Shown here one piece after another: positions 34,353 through 43,069 of a stretch of 46,581 bases of DNA. Each line of letters opens with the position of its first letter. Position 1 is the first letter of the stretch. The position numbers were made by a program, and so were the translations under genes. Source of the DNA: Xenococcaceae cyanobacterium MO_167.B27. Its GTDB lineage: Bacteria; Cyanobacteriota; Cyanobacteriia; Cyanobacteriales; Xenococcaceae. A model generated the notes under the pieces. It was not told the origin of the DNA, did no database searches, and saw only the letters and a list, made by a program, of their open reading frames with translations. Where the stretch lies: NCBI GenBank assembly GCA_030065935.1, contig JASJCP010000060.1, forward strand, positions 1-46,581, in the 5' to 3' direction.

Positions 34353-36089
34353 CTAGCCAGCAAGAGGGGAACCAGCTAGGGTAAAACTGTAACCATTATC
34401 GAGACGTTCGCACATTTGATATAGTAGTTCCTCTTCTAATTCAGTAGATTCTACTACCATATTGGGAGATAGTTTCTGGGCAAGCCGTTGAAGAGCAGCA
34501 TTAAGCCATTTACCTGACTGGAAAAATGGCTCTGAGTGATGGGGATTTTCTAGATAAGTGTTGATACAGCTTGCTGCTGCAAAAATGATGGCGTACTTCT
34601 CTACTAAATCGAATGCTTTTGGTTCGCATAAGTTATTACCAGTATTGCGCTCTAGCAAATCCACTTCCTCAATTAAATTATCTAACTGCGAGTTAAAGAA
34701 GACAATAAACGAGCGTAACTCATCTGTAATGGGATAAGAAGCATTAGCAAGTAAGCTTCTGAGAGAGCCAAGGATATCATCTTTACCGTTATTAGTCAGT
34801 TTCAGTTTTTCTGGTTGAAATGGGGCTAAATTTCCCTCAAATTGATAAATCTCACGGAGATGTTCCCGTTTTTCTAGGGGTTTACTCCAGCCTTTTCTAG
34901 CTAGAAATTTTAGTTGAGGAATGATCGTTGCTTGACAGATAGCAGTACCTGCATGACCAAAACTTACTACAGGATAATCTCTGAGTAGCTTTTGGAAAAT
35001 GCCAAACTCTCCTTCTCTAAGATAAAATCTTGCTCCTAAAATAATCGACAAATCGTTAAGCATTTGCTCAATTGTCAGAGGTACAAAATATTTCATTAGG
35101 GCAGAATAGACACTCATTTGTTCTGGAATTACATGAAGTGCGCGAGTCATAGAACCAGACAAGCAGTCTATAATTAACAAGTCGAGAAAAGCATTTACTA
35201 GAGTCCATCTGGCATGAGGAATATCTGCCACAGACCTATTATAGAGTTTGCGTTTGGTAGCAAATTTGAGGACTGTTCTAAGTGCTGTATCCGCTACACC
35301 AACTGACATAGCTGGTAAGATACATCGAGTAATTTGGAAAGCTTTAAGAGCGTTTTCGACACCACTACCAGCTTTACCTAATAAAGACTCCTGATTGGCG
35401 AAAGTATCCTGAAATTCAATTCCAGCAATTTGACAACCTTTTACCCCTAAAGTTTTGTAACGAGGAAGATAACGATAACTTTCTGGGCTTAAGTCTTTTT
35501 TGTCAATTAAGAAAAGAGAATGGCTGCGAGAACCTGCTTTCTCAGAAGTTTGGGCAAACAAGACAAAAGCTCTGGCTCGCTCGATATTGTTAATAACTTG
35601 TTTTTTACCTGAAAGTCGAAAGCCATTGGCAGTAGGTATAGCTTTTAACTCGTTATGGATAAAGTCATTACCATGGTTTAACTCGTGAAAGACAACCGAA
35701 ACCTTTTCATTATTGAGAAGGATATCCGCAAGATGTTGTTTCTGCTCTTGGTTGCCACTTAGCCATACATTGACCGCAGCTATAAAAGAGGTTACACCAT
35801 AACCAAGTCCTAAAGTAAAATCTCTGCGAAATACAGGACGTAGAACTTCTACCATTGTGTCGAAGCGAGATAGTTTGCCTCCGAGTTCTTGAGGGACAAA
35901 ATAATGGTTAAGATGCCATTTATCTAAACATTCTTCAGCTTCTTTGGTTATGACCCCTGCTTCATCTGCCTCTAAAATTTTGGCATAGCTGAGTGCAACT
36001 TGAGAATCATTAGGATCGCCTAAATACTGCTCGAATTGAGCTTGCTGGGACTTTCCGCCAGCAGCAATAGATTGAGTCGCTACTAACAT
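34353..36089 (-). CDS. Acyl-CoA dehydrogenase-like protein 2 (divergent, probably acting on acyl-ACP)
   Basis: 578 residues, the same length as its upstream paralogue and alignable along its whole length (HYFVPQELGG, RRDFTLGLGYG, NVWLSGNQEQK, then RARAFVLFAQ and LGARFYL). Core FAD-site motifs are worn. Where active family members read TE-x-GSD, this one has FHELNHGND (about 134-142). Where the C-terminal catalytic Glu normally sits (YEG), it has SFGHAGT (376-382). It may be a non-catalytic or specialised partner of the neighbour in a heteromer. AAGGAGTAATAA lies before ATG 36089, only 10 bases from the upstream gene. Confidence 0.85.
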   Translation of the reverse strand: MLVATQSIAAGGKSQQAQFEQYLGDPNDSQVALSYAKILEADEAGVITKEAEECLDKWHLNHYFVPQELGGKLSRFDTMVEVLRPVFRRDFTLGLGYGVTSFIAAVNVWLSGNQEQKQHLADILLNNEKVSVVFHELNHGNDFIHNELKAIPTANGFRLSGKKQVINNIERARAFVLFAQTSEKAGSRSHSLFLIDKKDLSPESYRYLPRYKTLGVKGCQIAGIEFQDTFANQESLLGKAGSGVENALKAFQITRCILPAMSVGVADTALRTVLKFATKRKLYNRSVADIPHARWTLVNAFLDLLIIDCLSGSMTRALHVIPEQMSVYSALMKYFVPLTIEQMLNDLSIILGARFYLREGEFGIFQKLLRDYPVVSFGHAGTAICQATIIPQLKFLARKGWSKPLEKREHLREIYQFEGNLAPFQPEKLKLTNNGKDDILGSLRSLLANASYPITDELRSFIVFFNSQLDNLIEEVDLLERNTGNNLCEPKAFDLVEKYAIIFAAASCINTYLENPHHSEPFFQSGKWLNAALQRLAQKLSPNMVVESTELEEELLYQMCERLDNGYSFTLAGSPLAG

Positions 36090-36099
36090 TTATTACTCC

Positions 36100-37836
36100 T
36101 TAATTGTTGGTGTAGTCACTAAGTTTGAGAGGAAAAAGAGAAAAAAGCATATTGTTGTGATATTGCTTATCTAGCTGTTCGAGGAACAAAGTTTCTGCAT
36201 TAGCACAGGGAGTTATAGGGAGCTTCAGTTTGTTAAGTAGTCTCTCTAGACAAATTCTTAACCAAATGCCGTCATGCCATATTCCTGTTAGAGGTTTTGA
36301 GTCTAGGTGCTGTTGGTTAAAAAGCCATAATTGAATACAAGCAGCAGCAGCATACAAGAGACAATAGCGTTGTGCTAGAGTAAAGCATCTAGCTGGAATA
36401 GAGTTGATCACCCAATCTGTATTCAAAACTTCACTGTCGAGTTTTTCAATCTCAGCCAGAATAGTCTTGACATACTGTTTGATCGCAACAAGATTACTAC
36501 TAGATTCGTCAAGTTGATCGACGTGGTATAAACTATTTAAGACAGTATCTTGACCCTTTGTGGTGAGACTAAGTTTGTCGCTTTGGAAGTCAGGAAGTTG
36601 AGCCGTTACATCAAAAAGAGTAGCTAATCTCTGATCTTGATTGCTTCGAGCCTTATTACGGAATTTCGCTAATGTTTTCAGTTGATTGATGATTGCTTGT
36701 AAATTTACCAGGGTATTGCCATCAAATAAAGCAACAATTCGATGATCCCGTTGAAGTTTTTGATATCTGCCATGCTCGAAAAGATCCACTAGAAAAGCAC
36801 GCGCTCCCAACACCTTACCCAGTTGTGAAATCATATCTTCGATGCTGGTAGGAATAAAGTATTTAGCAACAGCAGAAATCAAACTCATTTGCTCTGTCAG
36901 TACGTGAATCCCTCGGCTGCTAGTAATAGAACAAACTTCAGCAATCAGCAAATCAGAAAAGCTCTGAAGTAACACCCGACGAGTATGAGGGATATCGCGA
37001 AGTTTTTGGTCGTAAAGTTCTCTAGTGATAGCAAATTGATAGGTTAATCTTAGAGCGTTATCTGCTGCTCCCAAAGACAGCGAAGCACATAAAGTACGGG
37101 TAATTTGGAGCGACTTCAAAACAATGTCTAAACCGTGACCTAGTTTACCTACCAAAGTATCTGGTGCAATCAAAGTTTTATGGATTTGAATGCCACTAAT
37201 ATCTGCACCCTTAATACCGTGAGTTTTAACTTTATTGAGGCAAGTATATGCATCTTCTCCCAATTGATTTTTGTCAACTAGAAAAACACTGTATCCTCGC
37301 GCTCCTCCTTTAACATCGGTACGGGCAAAAACCGTCAGCATATCTCCTCTGGTGGCATTATTGATCAACCATTTTTCACCAGTGAGTAAAAAACCTTCTG
37401 GATTTGGTTCCGCATCAAAATCATTAGCTAGTAGATCGCTACCGTGTGCGCGCTCAGTGAGTGCTAGAGAAACAATAGTGCCATTGCGAATCTCTTGACC
37501 GAGTGTCATTTTTTGTGGTTGATCCCCTCCTACCCAGACAGAAACTGATCCGAGATAGGTTTTGCCGTGACCAATAGCAACAGTCAAATCCCGACGGGCA
37601 ACTAAACGCAATAGCATTAACAGTTGCTCATAACTTTCAAGATTACCACCGTATTCAACTGGAACATAATAATGATGAAGTCCCCATGTCTGTAACTCAT
37701 TAACAATTTCCTGGGGAAAAGCCTCTTCAATGTCTAAAGCAGCACTATTTTCATAAGAGAAAGTAGTCTTTTCTGAATGAGGATCTCCGAGATAATGCTC
37801 TAATGCTTCAGCCTTTAAGTATGGTTGATAGTACAT
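36100..37836 (-). CDS. Acyl-CoA dehydrogenase-like protein 1 (probably acting on acyl-ACP)
   Basis: 578 residues. N-terminal helical domain, middle beta domain with LTERAHGSDLLANDF (127-140) and LTGEKWLINNATRGD, and C-terminal helical domain with SLSLGAADNALR and QLGKVLGARAF. The usual catalytic Glu in YEG is Asp372 in LFDGNT. Linked to a FAAL and a free ACP, such enzymes (for example in tambjamine synthesis) desaturate the ACP-bound fatty chain. The two paralogues probably arose by tandem duplication. Gene order FAAL, SRPBCC, ACAD1, ACAD2 with short gaps indicates one operon. Confidence 0.88.
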   Translation of the reverse strand: MYYQPYLKAEALEHYLGDPHSEKTTFSYENSAALDIEEAFPQEIVNELQTWGLHHYYVPVEYGGNLESYEQLLMLLRLVARRDLTVAIGHGKTYLGSVSVWVGGDQPQKMTLGQEIRNGTIVSLALTERAHGSDLLANDFDAEPNPEGFLLTGEKWLINNATRGDMLTVFARTDVKGGARGYSVFLVDKNQLGEDAYTCLNKVKTHGIKGADISGIQIHKTLIAPDTLVGKLGHGLDIVLKSLQITRTLCASLSLGAADNALRLTYQFAITRELYDQKLRDIPHTRRVLLQSFSDLLIAEVCSITSSRGIHVLTEQMSLISAVAKYFIPTSIEDMISQLGKVLGARAFLVDLFEHGRYQKLQRDHRIVALFDGNTLVNLQAIINQLKTLAKFRNKARSNQDQRLATLFDVTAQLPDFQSDKLSLTTKGQDTVLNSLYHVDQLDESSSNLVAIKQYVKTILAEIEKLDSEVLNTDWVINSIPARCFTLAQRYCLLYAAAACIQLWLFNQQHLDSKPLTGIWHDGIWLRICLERLLNKLKLPITPCANAETLFLEQLDKQYHNNMLFSLFPLKLSDYTNN

Positions 37837-37898
37837 TTTTTCTTCTGATAAAGGGATAGTACACCCATGTAAAAATACCTGTAAACTAGAAAATCCAA

Positions 37899-38333
37899 TT
37901 ATTCTGCTTGCTCTGCACGGATTTTCAATGCCTGATTCATGGCTTCAAAACCTTTTTTAGTGTTGGTATTCAAATCTTTGGCTAAAAAAGGAACAAGCAA
38001 CCCTGAGAAGCTCTCACGGTGAATAAAGCGCACACGATCATAGGCGATTGGTTCAATAGTAAAAATATGTTCACCATCAAAAAGTCCAGGGATAATAAAC
38101 CGTCCTAACCAACGCAATTCTCGATTTTTTTCTAGCTTAAGAACTTTAGGTTTAAAAGTTAAAGCTTTACTACCAGCAGGTTGAATAGAAATTTCAAGGG
38201 AAGAACCAGGTTTGATCTCTCCCTTCGCACTACGTATAAAAGGGTTCCAAGTAGGAAAGCTATCAAAATCTGTCAGGTGTTGCCATACTTTTTCCATTGG
38301 TGCTTGAATCTCAATTTCAGTGCGTAATTCCAT
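37899..38333 (-). CDS. SRPBCC (START/Bet v1-fold) domain protein
   Basis: 144 residues. The family hallmarks are IQAPMEKVWQHLTDFDSFPTWNPFIRS at the start, ISIQPAG, ELRWLGRF, and HIFTIEP...VRFIHRESFSG before a long C-terminal helix. These proteins bind hydrophobic molecules, and some act as polyketide cyclases. It sits 63 bases after the FAAL gene and 62 before ACAD1, inside the operon. A chaperone for the lipid substrate or a cyclisation aid are both possible, and neither can be chosen from sequence. Confidence 0.85.
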   Translation of the reverse strand: MELRTEIEIQAPMEKVWQHLTDFDSFPTWNPFIRSAKGEIKPGSSLEISIQPAGSKALTFKPKVLKLEKNRELRWLGRFIIPGLFDGEHIFTIEPIAYDRVRFIHRESFSGLLVPFLAKDLNTNTKKGFEAMNQALKIRAEQAE

Positions 38334-38396
38334 GTAAGTCTCCTTAGTTAGTTGTGGTTGAATTTCAGTATAATTAGAGTCGGGAAAAACAAGCTC

Positions 38397-40247
38397 TTAA
38401 TTGTGCGTACCTGTTTTTAGTTTTTGTAACATTGAGTCGATTTCCGCCTGTAGATTTAAAAACTCCACCTTGTTTTGGGGGTTTTCACTCCAATCTTTTA
38501 CCATATTCAATTTTCCTGCAAGAAACCCGTCCCGACAGGCATGGCGACGAATTTTACCACTAGAAGTTTTGGGAATGCTTCCAGTTTTGACTAAGGCTAC
38601 GGCATAAACTGCTAGACCATGTTCTGACATAACAACTTGACGGACACTTCCCACCACTTCACTAACATTGATTTTTCGCAGATAAGTCCGCTCTACTTCC
38701 TGAACTACTACCAACCTCTCTTGACCTTTGATTTGTGCTGCAAAAGCTGCTCCACAACCTGCTCGTAAAGCTGGATGACTATTTTCTACTGTTAATTCAA
38801 TGTCTTGAGGATAATGGTTGCGTCCTCGAATAATAATTACATCCTTCAGACGACCAGTAACAAAAAGCTCACCATCTTGTACAAATCCCAAGTCTCCAGT
38901 CCGCAGAAATGGCCCAGCACCAGTATCTGCAACATGAGCCTGAAAAACTTGTTCTGTCAACTCTGGTCGATTCCAATAACCCTGTGCTACATGACCTCCT
39001 GCAACCCATATTTCTCCTACTTGCCCTTCTGGACATTGAGTAAGAGTGTTGGGATCTACAATCATCAGTTCCTCATTTAACCATATTTGACCACAACCGA
39101 CGATTTGGCTAACTTCTTCTCCTTTACGAGTTATGCTTACTGCTTTATTTTCTTCAAGGGATGCTTTTTTAACTGTACGAATTACAGGAGGTTCAGTTTT
39201 CAAACCTCCAGTAGCAAATAAAGTTGTTTCCGCCATTCCATAGCAAGGATAAAATGCCTCTTCACGAAAGCCACAAGATTTGAAAGTGCTAGCAAATTGC
39301 TGTAAGGTTTCTGCACGGACTGGTTCAGCACCAGCAAATGCGATTTCCCAACTACTAAGATCTAGACCCTCTCGTTGTTCGGGAGTAATCATCCGCACGC
39401 ACAGATCGTAAGCAAAATTAGGTCCGCCACTAGTTGTAGCTTTATAGTTAGAAATAGCCCGTAGCCATCGAATTGGCTTTTGCAGAAAAGCAACTGGAGA
39501 CATCAAAATGCAGGGTACTCCCAAATAAAAAGGCTGCAATACATTCCCAATCAATCCCATATCATGGAATAAGGGCAACCAACCAGCAAAAATAGTTTTA
39601 TCTGTATGCCCAAATCCTTTTTGAATCATTTGCTCATTTTTAAGCAAATTACCATGACTTACAATTACGCCTTTTGGTGTTCCTGTCGAGCCTGAAGTGT
39701 ACTGGAGAAAAGCAACATTTTCATCACCCAATGAAGGTTTGTGCCAGTCTGGTTCTAAGTCATTATTAATACTGTCTGTGGCTAACCATTGCAAAGTTGC
39801 TAGCTCTGGAATCTCCGTGAGGCGATCTTTGATCTTCATTAATACAGAGCTATTGGTAAGGGCAATTTTGGCTTGAGCATCTGTAGCAATCGATTGGAGT
39901 CTTGACAGTTTCTGGTTGCGTCGAGGTGGATAAGCAGGAACAGCTATAACCCCAGCATACAAACATCCGAAAAAGACAGAAATAAATTCTATCCCTGGCG
40001 GGTAAAGTAATAATGCTCGTTCACCACTCATACCCAAACTTTGAAGCTGAGAGGCAATTATCTGCGAGCGTCGGTCTAACTCTTGATAAGTAAAACTAAT
40101 GTCTTCAACTTCTCCGTTTTCCAGAAAAGTGTAAGCGATCTTGTCAGGCTGATTCTGCGCTCTGTAGCGCAATAAATCTACTAAAGTGGAACATTCTAGA
40201 GGAAGGTTTGGGGAATAATTTAAACAGGTTGCCATTGACTGTATCAT
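38397..40247 (-). CDS. Fatty acyl-AMP ligase (FAAL)
   Basis: 616 residues of the ANL superfamily. The P-loop is LQYTSGSTGTPKG (about 181-193), followed by WLPLFHDMGLIG (223-234), FAGAEPVR, and CYGMAETTLFATGG (335-348) with the FAAL-specific insertion after it. FRTGDLGF precedes the C-terminal domain. A PAYPPRR motif at 104-110 is a FAAL mark. It activates a free fatty acid as acyl-AMP and loads it onto an ACP, bypassing CoA. It is the first gene of the cluster, divergent from the pentapeptide gene. ATG 40247 has GGAG 12 bases upstream, and MATCLNY at 40235 is an alternative. Confidence 0.96.
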   Translation of the reverse strand: MIQSMATCLNYSPNLPLECSTLVDLLRYRAQNQPDKIAYTFLENGEVEDISFTYQELDRRSQIIASQLQSLGMSGERALLLYPPGIEFISVFFGCLYAGVIAVPAYPPRRNQKLSRLQSIATDAQAKIALTNSSVLMKIKDRLTEIPELATLQWLATDSINNDLEPDWHKPSLGDENVAFLQYTSGSTGTPKGVIVSHGNLLKNEQMIQKGFGHTDKTIFAGWLPLFHDMGLIGNVLQPFYLGVPCILMSPVAFLQKPIRWLRAISNYKATTSGGPNFAYDLCVRMITPEQREGLDLSSWEIAFAGAEPVRAETLQQFASTFKSCGFREEAFYPCYGMAETTLFATGGLKTEPPVIRTVKKASLEENKAVSITRKGEEVSQIVGCGQIWLNEELMIVDPNTLTQCPEGQVGEIWVAGGHVAQGYWNRPELTEQVFQAHVADTGAGPFLRTGDLGFVQDGELFVTGRLKDVIIIRGRNHYPQDIELTVENSHPALRAGCGAAFAAQIKGQERLVVVQEVERTYLRKINVSEVVGSVRQVVMSEHGLAVYAVALVKTGSIPKTSSGKIRRHACRDGFLAGKLNMVKDWSENPQNKVEFLNLQAEIDSMLQKLKTGTHN

Positions 40248-40493
40248 CTAAAATTTTTTCTCCTTGGCTAGTTGGGAACTACTGTTCATCAGGTATGGTT
40301 GATAATTCTTTGGTATGCACCCTCAAGGATGAATATTGTTCTAGAATCGAGAATAAATAGAGAACTACTAGACTTTCTGCCATTCCCCAAGATGATTATT
40401 GGTAATATCTCACCCTAATTAAGTATGCAAATAGCCGTTATAAAAAACCGAGGTTAGAATAGCGGAATCTTCATCACAACTTTATAAACCCCT
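40248..40493. promoter_or_regulatory. Divergent promoter region between the biosynthetic operon and the pentapeptide gene
   Basis: 246 AT-rich bases separate the two divergent starts, so promoters for both must lie here or very near. TATAAA at 40482-40487 is too close to ATG 40494 to be its -10. No clear operator palindrome or NtcA box is seen. Confidence 0.45.
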
Positions 40494-41276
40494 ATGAAAG
40501 CTGCCATAGCAAGTTTAATAGCTACACTAACCACTATCACTCTATCTTTTCCTTCCGAGGCAGAAAACCTCAGTCATCTTAATCAACTCTTGAACACAAA
40601 AAACTGTAATAATTGCGATCTTAGTAGTGCTGGATTGATTCACGCTAATCTAGCTGGAGCGCGATTGAGTGGTGCTAATCTGGTTAATGCTAATCTGAGT
40701 CAAGCTAATTTGGCTGGTGCAGATTTAACAGGAGCTAATCTTACTGGTGCATCTTTGTATGGTGCGAATCTTACTGGTGCGAATCTTACTGGTGCGAATC
40801 TTACTGGTACAGATTTGAGAAATACTTATCTGATGAATACTCAGTTAGAAGGTGTCGATCTTGATACTGCTTATCTTGATGGGGTAAAAGGAATCGCTAC
40901 AGACGCAGCAACCCCCGAACAATTCCATCGTTGGGGAGTCAGAGAAAGTGACAGGGGTAATTATCAAGCTGCGATCGCCCATTACAATCGTGCGATCGCT
41001 ACTGACCCAGAGTTTGCACCAGCTTATTTGGGTTTAGGGATTGTCTATTACCGCACAGATAATCAAGCTCAAGCCAAGACTCATGCCAAAATTGCTGCTA
41101 AATTGTTTGAAGAACAAGAAAATCAGTTAGGAAAGGAAACATCTAATGAGTTTGTGGAAACTATGGAGTTAATGAGTCAAATAGAAGCAGATATTGAGAA
41201 GAGAGAAAGAGGTGCTTCTAATTTTGGCAAGTTTCTGGGTGGGGTAGGCTCATTATTATTGCAATTGATGTTGTAA
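40494..41276 (+). CDS. Exported pentapeptide-repeat protein with TPR unit
   Basis: 260 residues. A signal peptide (residues 1-23, ending SEA) is followed by LNTKNCNNCDLSSAGL and about 14 A(D/N)LxxAxL-type pentapeptides (50-125), which form a right-handed quadrilateral helix. Then come a TPR-like pair (YQAAIAHYNRAIATDPEFAPAYLGLGIVYYR) and a C-terminal hydrophobic end (GGVGSLLLQLML). This architecture is frequent in cyanobacteria and its function is unknown. Several pentapeptides are nearly identical at DNA level (cttactggtgcgaat three times near 40770), a sign of repeat slippage. It is not evidently part of the biosynthetic cluster. Confidence 0.85.
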   Translation: MKAAIASLIATLTTITLSFPSEAENLSHLNQLLNTKNCNNCDLSSAGLIHANLAGARLSGANLVNANLSQANLAGADLTGANLTGASLYGANLTGANLTGANLTGTDLRNTYLMNTQLEGVDLDTAYLDGVKGIATDAATPEQFHRWGVRESDRGNYQAAIAHYNRAIATDPEFAPAYLGLGIVYYRTDNQAQAKTHAKIAAKLFEEQENQLGKETSNEFVETMELMSQIEADIEKRERGASNFGKFLGGVGSLLLQLML

Positions 41277-41401
41277 TTTAAGTGGTTAGTGGGTAGGGGT
41301 TAGTTGTTAAGCGTTAGGAAGAGTATTATCGAAAAATCGTACTAGTGAAAACTATTGCGCGCTCGGTTCAGTTAAAACTTTTAAAGTTAATTTCAGGATA
41401 A

Positions 41402-41538
41402 GTTAAAGATACTAACAATAAAATTGCTTTTCTCTTTAGTAGACAAGGTTCGCAATACCTTAACATGGGTAAAGAGTTGTATGAAACAGAGCTTATTTTT
41501 CGCAGTATATTAAAGCGATCGCAACTTTTTGGGATATG
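41402..41538 (+). pseudogene. Relic of a PKS acyltransferase domain
   Basis: Within the 41277-41654 spacer one frame reads VKDTNNKIAFLFSRQGSQY then LNMGKELYETELIFRSIL before a stop. This matches the beginning of a malonyl-type AT domain (KIAFLFTGQGSQY...MGRELYET), with TG changed to SR. It is not a copy of the AT in the resident PKS, which reads TGMTRSLYRNNSVFR at the same place, so it derives from a different PKS gene. There are no start codon and no neighbouring KS sequence. The rest of the spacer has no gene. Confidence 0.75.
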
Positions 41539-41654
41539 AATCTACGCCTCTTGTTTCTGAAGCTTAACTTTTAGCAAAGTTTAAGCAGTTGTAATTATCT
41601 CTAATCAAGCATTTATAATAACTTCACCGAGCAAGCAAAGGGAGCTACGCTTCG

Positions 41655-43004
41655 ATGAATTTAGAATTAGAAATATCTTGGATGGAGTTCAAACAGTTAG
41701 CTAATGAACTTACCTTTCAAAAGCAAGGGAAATATCTGAGTGATATTGAGATGATAGTCCTTAAGGGTTCTTGGGAGGGGAGAACTTACGAGGAAATGGC
41801 ACAACAGGCTGGATATACAGCTGACTACCTCAATAAAGATGTGGGCAATAAGTTATGGAAAAAACTGTCAGAGATATCAGGAGAAAAGGTAAGTAAGAAG
41901 AATCTTAGGGAACCCCTAAAGAGAGCATCCAAGGCGCAACAGCAACAAACAGAAGCTACTGTTCCGTCAATGAAAGAAATTCCCTTTCCAGAAGGGTCAG
42001 TCCCACTAGATTCGACCTTATATGTGGAGCGAAAGGATATCGAGTCTTTGTGTTACGCTGCGATTATCAAGCCTGGGTCTTTGATTCACATTAAAGCCCC
42101 CAAGCTGATGGGTAAAACTTCATTAATGAATCGGATACTAGCTCACTGCCAATCTCAGAATTACAAAACAGTGTACTTGGATTTGAGTAGTGTGGAGCGT
42201 TCTATTATTAGGGACTTGGATAAGTTCCTGCGCTGGCTTTGTTTGATGGTGGGTCGGCAGTTAGAGTTAGAAAATCAACTCGGTGATTATTGGGATACAG
42301 AAATTTTGGGCAGTAATGGTAACTGCACAGTCTATTTTGAGGAGTATTTATTAACACTTATAGATTGTCCCTTGGTTTTAGGGTTAGATGAGGTGGATCG
42401 GGTTTTTCCCTATAGCGAAGTGATTGAAGACTTTTTCGGGATGCTGCGAGGTTGGCATGAGAAGGGGAAGATTTCTCATCGATGGAAGCAACTGCGGTTG
42501 ATAATGGCACACTCAACGGAATGTTACATTTCTTTAGACATCAATCAATCGCCGTTTAACGCAGGAGTCCCCATAGAGTTGCTGGAATTTGACCCGAAAC
42601 AGGTCAAAGATTTGGCTTGCCTTCATGGACTGAATTGGCATGAGTCCCAGATAGACGAATTGATGGGGATGGTAGGGGGACATCCCTATTTGGTGCGGTT
42701 GGCTCTGTATGAGGTTAGCTCTGGGAAAAAGACCCTAGAGCAGCTACTGGATGAGGCTTCTACTGAAGCTGGAATTTATAGCAACCATCTACGGCGACAT
42801 TTGGAGATTCTGCAACAGGCACCGGAACTGGCTCAGGCTTTGCACACTGTGGTCGCTTCGCCCGAAGCAGTGGAATTAGATTCAATGCAGATTTATAAGT
42901 TGCACAGTATGGGATTAGTGCAGCGAAAAGATAATCAGGTGATCCCTCGGTGTCATTTATACCGTGAGTATTTCTGCCGTGTTTTGTCAGCCGACATTAT
43001 CTAG
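41655..43004 (+). CDS. vMAP-type HTH plus AAA-like ATPase protein
   Basis: 449 residues. N-terminal about 90 residues (FQKQGKYLSDIEMIVLKGSW, EGRTYEEMAQQAGYTADYL, VGNKLWKKLSEISGEKVSKKN) are the helix-turn-helix-like vMAP domain of cyanobacterial vWA-MoxR-associated and related conflict/signalling proteins. An AAA-like STAND-type ATPase follows, with P-loop APKLMGKTSL (148-157), Walker B LVLGLDEVDRVF and the sensor region GGHPYLVRLAL. Such proteins often sit next to proteases or toxins as regulated switches. GGGAG lies about 12 bases before ATG 41655. The AAA part is shared in kind with the protein at 43639. Confidence 0.82.
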   Translation: MNLELEISWMEFKQLANELTFQKQGKYLSDIEMIVLKGSWEGRTYEEMAQQAGYTADYLNKDVGNKLWKKLSEISGEKVSKKNLREPLKRASKAQQQQTEATVPSMKEIPFPEGSVPLDSTLYVERKDIESLCYAAIIKPGSLIHIKAPKLMGKTSLMNRILAHCQSQNYKTVYLDLSSVERSIIRDLDKFLRWLCLMVGRQLELENQLGDYWDTEILGSNGNCTVYFEEYLLTLIDCPLVLGLDEVDRVFPYSEVIEDFFGMLRGWHEKGKISHRWKQLRLIMAHSTECYISLDINQSPFNAGVPIELLEFDPKQVKDLACLHGLNWHESQIDELMGMVGGHPYLVRLALYEVSSGKKTLEQLLDEASTEAGIYSNHLRRHLEILQQAPELAQALHTVVASPEAVELDSMQIYKLHSMGLVQRKDNQVIPRCHLYREYFCRVLSADII

Positions 43005-43069
43005 TTCTAGCCCATTTACTGAAATTAAACCCCGCCTAGCTTGAAACCCCTAGTTTTTCTTCTTCAGGA

